DNA from: Nocardia seriolae NBRC 15557
GTDB taxonomy: Bacteria > Actinomycetota > Actinomycetes > Mycobacteriales > Mycobacteriaceae
Assembly: GCF_007990715.1 (NCBI RefSeq)
Contig: NZ_BJWY01000006.1
Coordinates: forward strand, 56,503-120,502
Reading direction: 5' to 3'
DNA length: 64,000 nucleotides
Under the pieces are notes generated by a model, which was given only the letters and a program-made list of their open reading frames with translations, was not told the DNA's origin and searched no databases. Below are positions 52,126-60,759 of the stretch, piece by piece. A program made the position numbers and the translations under genes. How positions within the stretch are numbered: the first letter of the stretch is position 1; every line of letters starts with the position of its first letter.

Positions 52126-52968
52126 ATGCAGAACGACCTGGGCGAATTCCTGCGCTCCCGCCGCTCCCGCATCCAGCCCGCCGAGGCGGGCCTGCGCGAG
52201 TACGGCCGCCGCCGCGTCCCGGGGCTGCGCCGGGAGGAGGTGGCGCAGCTGGCGGGGGTCAGCGTCGACTACTACATCCGGCTGGAACAGGGCCGCGGCA
52301 AACATGTTTCGGACGCCGTGCTCGACGCGGTCGCCCGCGCGCTGCGCCTGAGCGATCCCGAACGGCTACACCTGTACGCGCTGGCCCGCCCGGGCGGCAC
52401 GGTCGATGCCCACCCGACCACGGCCACCGGCGTCTACCGCGACGCGATCCGCCCGGGCACCCGCCTGGTCGTCGACGCGCTGACCGCTCCGGCCTTCGTG
52501 CTGGGCCGCCGCATGGACGTGCTGGCCTGGAATGCCATGGGCGACTTGGTCTCCGGGTTCTCACGGGTGCCGGACGCCGAACGCAATCAGGCCCGCTACC
52601 TGTTCCTCGAGCCGCACGCGCCGACCATGTACCCCGACTGGGAGACGGTGGCGGGCGAGACCGTCGCCTACCTGCGCCGCGACGCGGGCCTGCACCCCGA
52701 TGACGGCAAGCTCACCGCCCTGGTCGAGGAGCTCTCGGCCCGCAGCCCGGCCTTCCGCAGGCATTGGGCGGCGCACCCGGTCAAGGAGAAGACGTTCGGG
52801 GCCAAGCTCATTCACCACCCCGAGGTGGGTCCGATCGACCTCGGCTACGAGACCCTGGTGCTGCCGGGCGATCCCGATCAGCTGCTGGTGGTCTACACCG
52901 CCGCGCCGGATTCCCCGGCCGCGGCGGCGCTGGCCCGGCTCGCCGAGCTGCACGCCGTCACCGTGTGA
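52126..52968 (+). CDS. XRE-family regulator with MmyB-like ligand-binding domain
   Basis: A 280-residue regulator. The HTH is near 27-75 (RRVPGLRREEVAQLAGVSVDYYIRLEQGRGKHVSD), the well-known start of this family. The C-terminal part has the MmyB pattern: RMDVLAWNAMGDLVSGFSRVP near 127-147 and the conserved LFLEPHAPTMYPDWE. Such proteins bind a fatty-acid-like ligand and usually control the divergent SDR gene next to them. Confidence 0.92.
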   Translation: MQNDLGEFLRSRRSRIQPAEAGLREYGRRRVPGLRREEVAQLAGVSVDYYIRLEQGRGKHVSDAVLDAVARALRLSDPERLHLYALARPGGTVDAHPTTATGVYRDAIRPGTRLVVDALTAPAFVLGRRMDVLAWNAMGDLVSGFSRVPDAERNQARYLFLEPHAPTMYPDWETVAGETVAYLRRDAGLHPDDGKLTALVEELSARSPAFRRHWAAHPVKEKTFGAKLIHHPEVGPIDLGYETLVLPGDPDQLLVVYTAAPDSPAAAALARLAELHAVTV

Positions 52969-52998
52969 CGGCGGATATCAGTTGCCGGCCATGCCTTC

Positions 52999-53997
52999 TC
53001 AGTTGCTGGCGATGGTTTTGCGGTGCACCGGGCCGTGCGGCTCGGCGCAGTGCGGCTCGTGGTCGTGGTCGGCGTCGGGCGGGCACTCGTCGTGGTCGGT
53101 GTAGTCGACTTGGAGGACGGCGTGGTCGATGTGGTGGTGCTCGGCCAGCATGTGGGCCACCGCCGCGCGCACGGCGTGGCTGTCCGCGCCGGGTGCGACC
53201 AGAATGTGCGCCGACAGTGAAGGCACGCCGGAGGTGATCTCCCAGATGTGCAGGTCGTGCACCTCGACCACCGCGTCGACGTCGGCCATCTCGCGGCCGA
53301 TCTCGACCGGGTCCAGATAGCTGGGCGCGGCCTCGAGGAAGATCCGGCCCGAGGCCCGGACCAGGCCGACGCCCGCCTTGACCATGAGCACCACCACGAT
53401 CAGGGTGGCGATGCCGTCGGCGCGGGTGAAGCCGGTGAGCATGATGATCAGACCGGCGATCGCGGTGGCGATGAAGGCGAACAGGTCGTTGAGGATGTGC
53501 TGATACGCGCCCTCGACATTGAGACTGGTCCGGTTGGCGCGGCTGATCATCCAGCTGGCCAGCAGGTTCACCACGATGCCGACCAGCGCGGTGACCAGCA
53601 CCAGCCCACCGGTCACGTCCGGCGGATCGATGAGCCGGCGGATCGCCTCGTAGGTGAGCCAGGCCGCCAGCCCGAGCAGGGTCAGGCCGTTGGCCTGGGC
53701 GGAGAGGATCTCGGCGCGTTTCCAGCCGTAGGTCATGCGGCCCTGGGCGGGCCGGGCCGCCAGCCGGATGGCCCACAGCGCCAGCACGATCGAGGCGGCG
53801 TCGGTGAGCATGTGCGCGGCGTCCGACAGCAGCGCCAGCGACCTGGCGATCAGGCCGACCACGACCTCGCCGAGCAGGAACGCGACGATGACCGCGAGCG
53901 CGCCCGCCAGCCAGCGCTTGTCGCTGTCGGCGGTCGCGCCGTGCGAGTGCCCGGCGTGGTCGTGTCCATGCGCGTGGGAATGCCCGTGCTCGCCCAT
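52999..53997 (-). CDS. cation diffusion facilitator (CzcD/ZitB-like) metal exporter
   Basis: A 332-residue Zn2+/Co2+ exporter of the inner membrane with six helices. The N-terminus is His-rich (HGHSHAHGHDHAGHSHG), as is the C-terminus (DHDECPPDADHDHEPHC). Metal sites HxxxD in helices II and V: SDAAHMLTDAAS (about 58-69) and HILNDLFAFIAT (about 155-166). The cytoplasmic domain (VDAVVEVHDLHIWEI) completes the family pattern. ATG 53997 has GGAGGG 2 nt upstream. Confidence 0.93.
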   Translation of the reverse strand: MGEHGHSHAHGHDHAGHSHGATADSDKRWLAGALAVIVAFLLGEVVVGLIARSLALLSDAAHMLTDAASIVLALWAIRLAARPAQGRMTYGWKRAEILSAQANGLTLLGLAAWLTYEAIRRLIDPPDVTGGLVLVTALVGIVVNLLASWMISRANRTSLNVEGAYQHILNDLFAFIATAIAGLIIMLTGFTRADGIATLIVVVLMVKAGVGLVRASGRIFLEAAPSYLDPVEIGREMADVDAVVEVHDLHIWEITSGVPSLSAHILVAPGADSHAVRAAVAHMLAEHHHIDHAVLQVDYTDHDECPPDADHDHEPHCAEPHGPVHRKTIASN

Positions 53998-54229
53998 AAC
54001 CCTCCTTCGGTAGTGCCCGAAACACCATATGCACGAATCGCTATGTATGCAATATTTGTGACATGTCCGATTCGGGCTGATCGCTACGGGCATGCGGAGA
54101 ATTGCCCGGAGGGAACTCCAGCGGGGAACGGCGACCCATGACTCCTGCATACGCCTGATGGCGGGACCGGGCATGCGCGGCACGCCGAGCACGCCCCGGG
54201 CCGCCGGTGGAGAGCCTAAAATCGGCGGC

Positions 54230-54325
54230 GTGGACGCAATCCTGACAACTATCGGTGTAGTCGCGGTCGTCGGCGTCGCGGGGGCGGCCTATGCGGCCTT
54301 CCTGCTGCTACGCGGGCGTAAATAG
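54230..54325 (+). CDS. 31-residue single-helix membrane peptide
   Basis: A small frame from GTG 54230: a short N-terminus, one hydrophobic helix (about 5-27: LTTIGVVAVVGVAGAAYAAFLLL) and a basic end RGRK, the topology of a small membrane protein. A longer start at ATG 54161 adds 24 residues. No good ribosome site is close to either, so the call is tentative. It converges on the membrane gene ending at 54357. Confidence 0.5.
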   Translation: MDAILTTIGVVAVVGVAGAAYAAFLLLRGRK

Positions 54326-54356
54326 ACCTGGGGGCAAGGCTTTTCGCGGTGGTTCG

Positions 54357-55013
54357 TCAGTTCGCCACCACGGGCCAGGGATAGAAGGCCAGGTGGATCA
54401 GCAGGACCACGAGTCCGGCGAGCAGGATGGCGGCGACCGGGTGGGCGCGTCGCTCCAGATACCCGACGGTGCGAAAAAGCGTGGGGAAGGGGACATCCCG
54501 GCTGAAGAACATGGCCAGGATGCTGGGCACGATCACCCACATGAGGGCGATCAGCCCGTAGAGCACGTACGCACCGAGGTACGAGTGCGGGTGCATGCCG
54601 CGGTCGGCGGCGGCGAACAGCACGCCGAAGACATAGGTGCCGACCGCGCCCAGCAGATAGCCCGCGCCCAGCAGGGTGATCGGTGAATCGGTTTTGGTCA
54701 TACGGCCGTTCGCGGTGAGGGTGCGCCCGACGATCGATTGCACGACCGGCTCGGGAGGCGTGGCCAGTTGGGGGACGGCGTAATACGCCAGCAGCACGAT
54801 CACCGACACCACGACCAGCCGCACCCAGCTGTGCTGGGTCTCCAAGTGCCCGATGGTATTCGAGATGGTGGGCCAACTCGCCAGCCCGAAGACCGACGCC
54901 AGTTCGGACACGGCGATCGCCAGCCCCGCGAGGCCCCACATGCAATAGCCCCAGAATTCCAGCGAACGTCCCGCCGCAGTGGGTGCGGCGTCGCTGCCGA
55001 CTACCTCGGTCAT
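54357..55013 (-). CDS. integral membrane protein of unknown function
   Basis: A 218-residue protein with about five helices (22-40, 63-82, 113-136, 147-168, 196-212). The segments between are short; the central loop, around residues 83-108, carries PPEPVVQSIVGRTLTANGRM. No motif I can name. It starts at ATG 55013. Next upstream on the same strand is the tautomerase gene, separated by a hairpin. Confidence 0.72.
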   Translation of the reverse strand: MTEVVGSDAAPTAAGRSLEFWGYCMWGLAGLAIAVSELASVFGLASWPTISNTIGHLETQHSWVRLVVVSVIVLLAYYAVPQLATPPEPVVQSIVGRTLTANGRMTKTDSPITLLGAGYLLGAVGTYVFGVLFAAADRGMHPHSYLGAYVLYGLIALMWVIVPSILAMFFSRDVPFPTLFRTVGYLERRAHPVAAILLAGLVVLLIHLAFYPWPVVAN

Positions 55014-55083
55014 AGTGCCGTTTTATCACTAAAATGGGTCCCTACCTGGGTGCATGTCTACTCGAAACCAGGTTGGAACGACC

Positions 55084-55131
55084 CCGACACCTCTCGGTAC
55101 CGGATGGTCGGTCCGGGCTTAGAGGTGTCGG
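55084..55131 (-). terminator. hairpin terminator after the tautomerase gene
   Basis: A perfect 11-bp stem, CCGACACCTCT (55084-55094) with AGAGGTGTCGG (55121-55131), and a 26-nt loop, 15 bp after the minus-strand tautomerase gene. Confidence 0.6.
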
Positions 55132-55145
55132 CAGCCTGCGCTCGG

Positions 55146-55331
55146 CTACTTGCCGTCGGCGGTGAGGCGCCCGGCGGTGCCCCAGCTGTCGGCGGGGGTC
55201 TCGTGGATCCAGACCTGCACCGCTTCGGCCGGGATCTGGTAGGCGTCGACGAAGGCGTCGGTAATGCGGCGGACCAGGTCGCGCTTGAGCTCGACGGTGC
55301 GCGGACCCTGCTGCACGGTGACGATGGGCAT
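55146..55331 (-). CDS. 4-oxalocrotonate tautomerase-family enzyme
   Basis: A 61-residue tautomerase subunit that works as an oligomer. After removal of Met, Pro-1 (MPIVTVQQGPRT) is the catalytic base. Arg residues and the IHETPADSWGTAGRL segment are the other expected parts. The size (4-OT is about 62) fits. GGAGAAC lies just upstream of the ATG. The substrate is unknown; small catabolic enols are likely. Confidence 0.88.
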   Translation of the reverse strand: MPIVTVQQGPRTVELKRDLVRRITDAFVDAYQIPAEAVQVWIHETPADSWGTAGRLTADGK

Positions 55332-55463
55332 GACTGTTCTCCTTCACGAAAACTGCTGGGATGCAGGCCGTTCGGCGGCCCGAGAACAGTTCACCGGAAT
55401 TCCGCGCCCCGATCGATGGGCAGGTCGTGCGCACAGCGATAAGGAATCCTTATCGCGTCCCGG

Positions 55464-56348
55464 CTACACGGCGGCGAGCAGCGCGCCGAGCAGGCGCAGA
55501 TTGGGTGAGGCGGCGTCGGCGCGCACCGCCAGCGCGATGGGCAGGCTCAGGCCACCGTCGGCGAACGGGCGGAACGCGACCCGGGGATTGCGGGTCTGGC
55601 GGGCATTGGATTCGTAGACCACCGTCCACATGGGCGAACCCGCGCCGATGGCGGCCAGGGTGTCCTGCAGGGTGGTGGAGGTGGGGGCGGGCGACGGCTC
55701 GAATCCCGCACGCGCGCAGGCGTTCAGCACCAGATCCACCAGCGCGGGGTGATTGCGCCGCTCGGTGAGGCGCAGCGGCACCTCGGCCAGATCGGGCAGC
55801 CGCACCGACTCCCGTCGCGCCAGCGGGTGTCTGGCGGGCAGCGCCACCACCAGTGGATCGTCCCAGGCGGGCAGGAAGTCCAACTCCGGGCTCTCGCCGG
55901 GCTCCGGGGCGCGCACGAACGCGGCGTCCAGATCGCCGGTGGCCACCTGCGCCAGGCGATCCCGCACGGGCAGGGTCAGCAGTTCCACCTGGACCTGCGG
56001 GGCCTGCTCGGCGAAGGCGTCGAGCACCGCGTCCAGCCGCTCGCCGAGCCCGGTCACCGTGCCCAGCCGGAACACCTCGGCGCGGCCGTCGGCCAGGTCC
56101 GCGATCGAGGCCCGCGCCCGGTCCGCGGCGGCGAGCACGGCCCGGGCCGCGGGCAGGAAGCGCAGCCCGGCCTCGGTCAGCCGCACCCGCCGGGGTGAAC
56201 GATCCAGCAGTTGCACGCGCAGTTCGCGTTCCAGCCGTTGCACCTGCTGGCTGACCGCCGGCTGGGCGATGTGCAGCCGCTCGGCCGCCCGCCCGAAATG
56301 CAGTTCCTCGGCGACGGTCACGAAGTACCGCAACTGGCGCAATTCCAC
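55464..56348 (-). CDS. LysR family transcriptional regulator
   Basis: A 294-residue LysR regulator. The N-terminal HTH is MELRQLRYFVTVAEELHFGRAAERLHIAQPAVSQQVQRLE, starting from the GTG at 56348; the TTG at 56360 would add four residues. The C-terminal substrate-binding domain runs from about 90 to 290. The tautomerase gene (55146-55331) lies downstream on the same strand, 132 bp away. Confidence 0.9.
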   Translation of the reverse strand: MELRQLRYFVTVAEELHFGRAAERLHIAQPAVSQQVQRLERELRVQLLDRSPRRVRLTEAGLRFLPAARAVLAAADRARASIADLADGRAEVFRLGTVTGLGERLDAVLDAFAEQAPQVQVELLTLPVRDRLAQVATGDLDAAFVRAPEPGESPELDFLPAWDDPLVVALPARHPLARRESVRLPDLAEVPLRLTERRNHPALVDLVLNACARAGFEPSPAPTSTTLQDTLAAIGAGSPMWTVVYESNARQTRNPRVAFRPFADGGLSLPIALAVRADAASPNLRLLGALLAAV

Positions 56349-56385
56349 CGGGTCATCCAAACATCAGCGGCACGCGCGCGGCACA

Positions 56386-56805
56386 TCAGTGCCGGGCGCG
56401 GCGGGCGGAGATCAAGAGTCCGGCGGGGATCAGGCCCAGCACGAATCCGGAGGGGAAGAGCACGGCGAAGTTGGCGGCCGACCACACGCCCAGCGAAATG
56501 CCCACCGCGCGTGGGACTTCCCGATCCTCGCGGGCTGATTTCGTGATCATCAGGCCGAGCGCGATGAGCGGGACGACGAAACTGCCGGGCAGGGCCCAGA
56601 AGTCGGCCAGGGGCTGGGCGTGCGACGAGTCGTCGGTATTGCGCGACAGCCCGCCGGAGAACCATTCGGCCCAGCTCGGCCGGGTGACGGGGATGAAGTA
56701 CGCGGTGTGCAGCAGGCCGATGGCGATGACGGAGCGCCCGGCCCAGAGGGTGCGGGTGCGGGCCGGATCGCGGCGGAGGGCGGGGATGGGTTCGACCGTG
56801 GTCAT
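56386..56805 (-). CDS. small membrane protein (DUF6463-like)
   Basis: A 139-residue protein with about four helices (25-42, 70-90, 102-120, 122-135). WAGRSVIAIGLLHTAYFIPVTRPSWAEWFSGGL near 21-53 is the recognisable signature of DUF6463-like proteins, from memory. ATG 56805 is used. It is divergent from a TetR gene, with a very long palindrome between, so it is most likely the repressor's target. Confidence 0.78.
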   Translation of the reverse strand: MTTVEPIPALRRDPARTRTLWAGRSVIAIGLLHTAYFIPVTRPSWAEWFSGGLSRNTDDSSHAQPLADFWALPGSFVVPLIALGLMITKSAREDREVPRAVGISLGVWSAANFAVLFPSGFVLGLIPAGLLISARRARH

Positions 56806-56824
56806 GGTCTGCTCCTCTGCATGA

Positions 56825-56862
56825 ATATCGATACTCGAGTTTCGAAACTCTAGTATCGATAT
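56825..56862. promoter_or_regulatory. 38-bp palindromic operator
   Basis: ATATCGATACT, then GAGTTTCGAAACTC, then AGTATCGATAT, with one mismatched pair (C at 56836, T at 56851), make a 38-bp palindrome in the 66-bp gap between the DUF6463-like and TetR genes. Two overlapping TetR sites or one extended site would fit. Confidence 0.88.
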
Positions 56863-56871
56863 AGTGACACC

Positions 56872-57462
56872 GTGAGCACCCCGCGACAAGGCCCCGGCCG
56901 TCCCCGAGAGGATCGGATAGATCACAGCGTGCTGGACGCCACCCGGAAGCTGCTCGCGCACAAGGGATATGCCGCCCTGACCGTGGACGCGGTGGCGGCC
57001 GCCGCCGGGGTCAGCAAGGCCGCCATCTACCGCCGCTTCGGCTCCAAGGCCGAGATGGCCTTCCGGGCCGCGGTGCACGACAACGAATTGCCCGAGCCCA
57101 TCGACACCGGTTCGCTGCGCGGCGACCTGCGCGCGCTGGCCTACAAGATCAGGGCCTCGATGGGCAATCCACTGTCCCGGCAGTCCGGGCCCGCCCTGAT
57201 CGCCGAAGTGGGCAAGGATCCGGCCCTGGCCACGCGATTGCGGGAGGGCGCGCTCGGCGTGGAGGTCGACTACGTGCGGGCCATTCTCGAACGGGCCGTC
57301 GCGCGTGGCGAATTGGCCGAACTACCGGACCCGGCCGCCGTGCACCTGCTGATGGCGGGCCCGATGTTCTACTCGCTGTTCGGATTCCAGCAGTCGATCG
57401 CGGACGAGCTGTGCGAGCGGGTGGCGGCGGTGGTCGCCGCCGGGCTGCTCTCGGGCGAGTGA
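56872..57462 (+). CDS. TetR family transcriptional regulator
   Basis: A 196-residue TetR repressor. The HTH is LTVDAVAAAAGVSKAAIYRRFGSKAEMAF, near 36-64. The C-terminal domain has the TetR_C_16 look. The start GTG is 10 bp from the palindrome, so autorepression is likely. No co-ligand can be proposed from sequence. Confidence 0.92.
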   Translation: MSTPRQGPGRPREDRIDHSVLDATRKLLAHKGYAALTVDAVAAAAGVSKAAIYRRFGSKAEMAFRAAVHDNELPEPIDTGSLRGDLRALAYKIRASMGNPLSRQSGPALIAEVGKDPALATRLREGALGVEVDYVRAILERAVARGELAELPDPAAVHLLMAGPMFYSLFGFQQSIADELCERVAAVVAAGLLSGE

Positions 57463-57473
57463 CGTGACGCGCC

Positions 57474-58397
57474 TCAGGCGAGATAGCGCCCGTACCAGTC
57501 GATTACGCGCCGCCACGCCTCGGCGGCCGCGGCGGGCTGGTAGCGCGGGCCGGTGTCGTTGAAGAAGGCGTGGTCGGCGTTGTCGGCGACGAAGCTCTCG
57601 TGCGGCAGGCCCGCCTTGTCCAGGGCCGCCTCGGCGGCCGGGCGCGAGGCGTCGACGCGGCTGTCGAGCGCGCCGTAGATCGCCAGCACCGCGGCCTGGG
57701 CGCCGGTGACCTGACCGCCGTCGGGGAAGGGTCCGTAAAAGGGCGTGGCAGCGGCCAATTCGGCGGTGCCCGAGGTCAGCAGCAGCCAGGTCAGGCCGCC
57801 ACCGAAGCAGAAACCGGTGGCCCCCAGCTTCTTCCCCGGGACCCGTTTGCCCAGTTCGGCCAGGCCCGCGCGCAGGTCGGCCACGAAGCGGTCCTGGGGG
57901 ATCTTGCTCAGCGCCGCGGTGGCGGCGGCCGGGTCGGTGAAGGTGGCGGTGCCGCCCTCCTCGGAGAGCAGGTCCACGGCCAGCGCCGAATAGCCCGCAC
58001 CCGCGAAACGGCCGGTGACGGAACGGATGTGGTCGGTGAGGCCCTTGTTCTCGTGGATCACCAGCACGCCGCCCCTGGGCTGCGCCGCGGCCGCCCAGGC
58101 CGCCTGTAGGGTGCGGCCCTCGGGTCCGGGCAGGGTGACGGCGGTGGCCTGGAGCGCGGTCGCGGTGCCCGGTGGGGCCGCGGTCGGCGATGCGGAGCCG
58201 GTGGCCGTGGGCGATCCGGATGCGGTGGGAGTCGGGGACTGCTTCGCGGACTCCGCGCACGCCGCCAGCAGCGCCGCCGCCGCGGGCGTGGCCATGCCGA
58301 GCAGTCCCAGTCGTCGCAGCGCCTCCCGGCGGCTGAGCAGTCCCTCCGCGTGATCGGTGGCGATTTCCTCTGCGATATAGCGCTGCAGCGGCGTCAT
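57474..58397 (-). CDS. Tat-exported lipoprotein of the dienelactone hydrolase family
   Basis: A 307-residue exported hydrolase. SRREALRRLGLLGM near 22-35 is a twin-arginine motif, and LLAACAES near 45 is a lipobox, so it should be a lipid-anchored Tat substrate. A Thr/Ser/Pro linker (about 53-78) follows. The catalytic Cys is in GFCFGGG near 193, His in DNADHAFFNDTG near 272 and Asp in YGALDSRVD near 239. The ATG at 58397 is used. The natural substrate is unknown. Confidence 0.88.
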   Translation of the reverse strand: MTPLQRYIAEEIATDHAEGLLSRREALRRLGLLGMATPAAAALLAACAESAKQSPTPTASGSPTATGSASPTAAPPGTATALQATAVTLPGPEGRTLQAAWAAAAQPRGGVLVIHENKGLTDHIRSVTGRFAGAGYSALAVDLLSEEGGTATFTDPAAATAALSKIPQDRFVADLRAGLAELGKRVPGKKLGATGFCFGGGLTWLLLTSGTAELAAATPFYGPFPDGGQVTGAQAAVLAIYGALDSRVDASRPAAEAALDKAGLPHESFVADNADHAFFNDTGPRYQPAAAAEAWRRVIDWYGRYLA

Positions 58398-58525
58398 GCC
58401 CAAAGCCTAGGCTCGAGGTTGCCGTCAAGCCCACCGAATCATGGGCCCTTTCTCAAACTAACAATTTCGGTGATTCGAACGAATGTTTCTGTGGGGGAAG
58501 TGAATTGCCTGGGGCGCCACCATGA

Positions 58526-58942
58526 GTGCTCGACGACGCCCGCGACTACCAGTCGCAGAACACGTACTACTTCCAGTCGCCGAGCAAGAACATCAAATGC
58601 GGCATCTACGTGGACGACATCCACACCGTCGGCTGCCAGCTGAAGAACGCCACCGTCATCCCGGCCGGCCTGAGCTGCGCCAACAACCCGGGCCACTCGG
58701 TGGCCGCCCAGGTATCGGGCGGCAACTCCCAGTTCATCTGCCTCAACCAGGGCGTCTATGTCGGCCCGCCGACCGACGGTTCGACCGCGCCCGGCTTCCA
58801 CGAGGGCGGCGGCAAGGTCCTCGAGTACGGCCAGACCATCGGCGTGCGCGGTGTCATCTGCGAATCCATGACCTCCGGTGTCCGCTGCTCGACGGCCGGT
58901 CACGGCTTCTTCATCGCCGCGGACGCACAGTCGCTGTTCTGA
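58526..58942 (+). CDS. secreted-type domain (DUF6636-like) lacking a signal peptide
   Basis: A 138-residue protein starting at GTG 58526, directly behind an in-frame TGA (58523-58525). The domain YYFQSPSKNIKCGIYVDD near 15-32, and the Cys residues near 25, 37, 50, 72, 111 and 120 (SCANNP, FICLNQG, VICESM, VRCSTAG), belong to an exported, disulphide-rich family. Yet the N-terminus, MLDDARDYQSQNT, is hydrophilic. No signal peptide is found in any upstream frame, so the gene is probably 5'-truncated or frameshifted. Confidence 0.72.
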   Translation: MLDDARDYQSQNTYYFQSPSKNIKCGIYVDDIHTVGCQLKNATVIPAGLSCANNPGHSVAAQVSGGNSQFICLNQGVYVGPPTDGSTAPGFHEGGGKVLEYGQTIGVRGVICESMTSGVRCSTAGHGFFIAADAQSLF

Positions 58943-59014
58943 CCCCGAGGGTGTCAGGCGGCATGTCAGGTCGGTGTCAGGTCGATATCAGGCGGGCTGC
59001 CGAGAGTAGTCCCC

Positions 59015-59959
59015 ATGAACAGCACAGCAATCGCGGCCCAGGGGCTGCGGAAGGCCTACGGGGACAAGACGATCCTCGACGGCATTGATCTGAGCATCGG
59101 CGCGGGCACCATCTTCTCGCTGCTCGGTCCGAACGGGGCGGGCAAGACCACCACGGTGAACCTGCTGACCACCCTGCTGAAGGCCGACGGCGGCAGCGCG
59201 CAGGTGGCCGGATACGACATCGCGACCCAGACCAAGGCGGTCCGCGCCTCGATCGGGGTCACCGGTCAGTTCGCGGCGGTCGACGATCTGCTCACCGGTG
59301 CGGAGAACCTCCAGCTCATGGCGGATCTGCACCGGCTGCGCGGCACCGAGCGCAAGCAGGTGATCGGTTCGCTGCTGGATCGCTTCGAGCTGACCGAGGC
59401 GGCGGGCAAGCAGGCTTCCACCTACTCCGGCGGTATGCGCCGCAAGCTGGACCTGGCCATGACGCTGGTGACCAGGCCGCGCATCGTCTTCCTCGACGAG
59501 CCGACCACCGGCCTGGACCCGCGCAGCCGCCGCACCATGTGGGAGATCGTGCGGGAACTGGTCTCCGACGGCGTGACCATCTTCCTCACCACCCAGTATC
59601 TGGAGGAGGCCGATCAGCTCGCCGACCGGATCGCGGTGCTCGACGGCGGCCGCATCGTCGCCGAGGGCACACCCGAGGACCTCAAGCGCCGCGTGCCCGG
59701 CAGCTACATCCGGCTCCGCTTCGCTGACCACGCGAACCTCGAGGCGGCCGCCCGCGTGCTGCCCGCCGCCACCCCCGACACCGAGGCCCTGAGCCTGCAG
59801 GTGCCCGGCAACGGCGGGACGAAAGCCCTTCGGTCCCTACTGGATCGGCTCGCCGATCACTCCCTGGAGGCCGAAGAGGTCTCCATCCACACCCCTGATC
59901 TCGATGACGTTTTCCTTGCCCTGACCGGGCACGCCACCACGGAGGCCGAAGCCCGATGA
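59015..59959 (+). CDS. ABC transporter ATP-binding protein, daunorubicin-resistance type (DrrA-like)
   Basis: A 314-residue ABC ATPase. Walker A is GPNGAGKTTT near 44, the signature YSGGMRRKLDLAM near 137, Walker B FLDEPTTGLD near 160, H-loop-like TTQYLEEADQLADR near 192. The C-terminal extension (about 235-310) contains the DrrA-type LEEVFLALTG-like end (LDDVFLALTGHA). It overlaps the permease gene (ATGA), so both form one exporter. Confidence 0.93.
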   Translation: MNSTAIAAQGLRKAYGDKTILDGIDLSIGAGTIFSLLGPNGAGKTTTVNLLTTLLKADGGSAQVAGYDIATQTKAVRASIGVTGQFAAVDDLLTGAENLQLMADLHRLRGTERKQVIGSLLDRFELTEAAGKQASTYSGGMRRKLDLAMTLVTRPRIVFLDEPTTGLDPRSRRTMWEIVRELVSDGVTIFLTTQYLEEADQLADRIAVLDGGRIVAEGTPEDLKRRVPGSYIRLRFADHANLEAAARVLPAATPDTEALSLQVPGNGGTKALRSLLDRLADHSLEAEEVSIHTPDLDDVFLALTGHATTEAEAR

Positions 59960-60759
59960 GCACCGCCATCGCAACCGCGAACACCACCGCCACCACCCCC
60001 AACCCGCTCTCCGCGGCGCTCGGCGACGCGTCGATCATGTTGCGCCGCAACTTCAAACACATCGCCCGCAACCCGGTCACCATCTTCAATGCCGCGCTCA
60101 TGCCGGTGGTGATGCTGCTGATCTTCGTGTACGTGTTCGGCAGCGCGTTCAATGTCGGCGGGCACTACATCGACTACGCGACCCCGGGCATGCTGCTGCT
60201 GGCCGTCAGCTACGGGCTCTCGGGCACCGCGGTCTCGGTGAACTCGGACATGGCCAAGGGCGTCATCAACCGCTTCAAGGTCATGGACGTGTCCCGGGGC
60301 GCGGTGCTGTCCGGCCACGTGGCGGCCACCATCGTCACCAATGTGATCGCCATCGCGGCGGTGCTGGGTGTCGCCTTCGCGCTGGGCTTCCGCTCGCCGG
60401 CGAGCGCGGCGGAATGGCTGGGCGCGATCGGCGTGATGCTGGCGACCTCCTTCGCGGCCTCCTGGCTGACCGTGGCGCTCGGCATGGCGGCCAAGAGCCC
60501 GGAGTCGGCGGGCATGGCCATGGTGCCGCTGATCATGCTGCCCTTCCTGAGCAGCGCGATCGTGCCCGCCGACCAGATGGGCCAGGGGGTGCGGCAGTTC
60601 GCGCAGTACCAGCCCTTCACCCCGATCATCGAATCCCTGCGCGGGTTTCTCACCGGAGCGCCGTCCGGTGGCTACACCGCCGCCGCGCTGGCCTGGTGCG
60701 CCGGGTTCGCCATCGTCGGATACCTGTGGTCGCGTGCCACTTTCAACAAGCGAGCGTGA
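59956..60759 (+). CDS. ABC-2 type permease (DrrB-like)
   Basis: A 267-residue membrane protein with six helices and an N-terminal cytoplasmic part. The motif MLRRNFKHIARNPVTIFNAALMPVVMLLIFVYVFG near 29-63 and the later PFTPIIESLRGFLTGAP near 216-232 are DrrB features. With the ATPase it probably exports an amphiphilic drug or lipid. It converges on the AfsR-like gene with a 17-bp overlap, so no terminator fits between. Confidence 0.92.
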   Translation: MSTAIATANTTATTPNPLSAALGDASIMLRRNFKHIARNPVTIFNAALMPVVMLLIFVYVFGSAFNVGGHYIDYATPGMLLLAVSYGLSGTAVSVNSDMAKGVINRFKVMDVSRGAVLSGHVAATIVTNVIAIAAVLGVAFALGFRSPASAAEWLGAIGVMLATSFAASWLTVALGMAAKSPESAGMAMVPLIMLPFLSSAIVPADQMGQGVRQFAQYQPFTPIIESLRGFLTGAPSGGYTAAALAWCAGFAIVGYLWSRATFNKRA

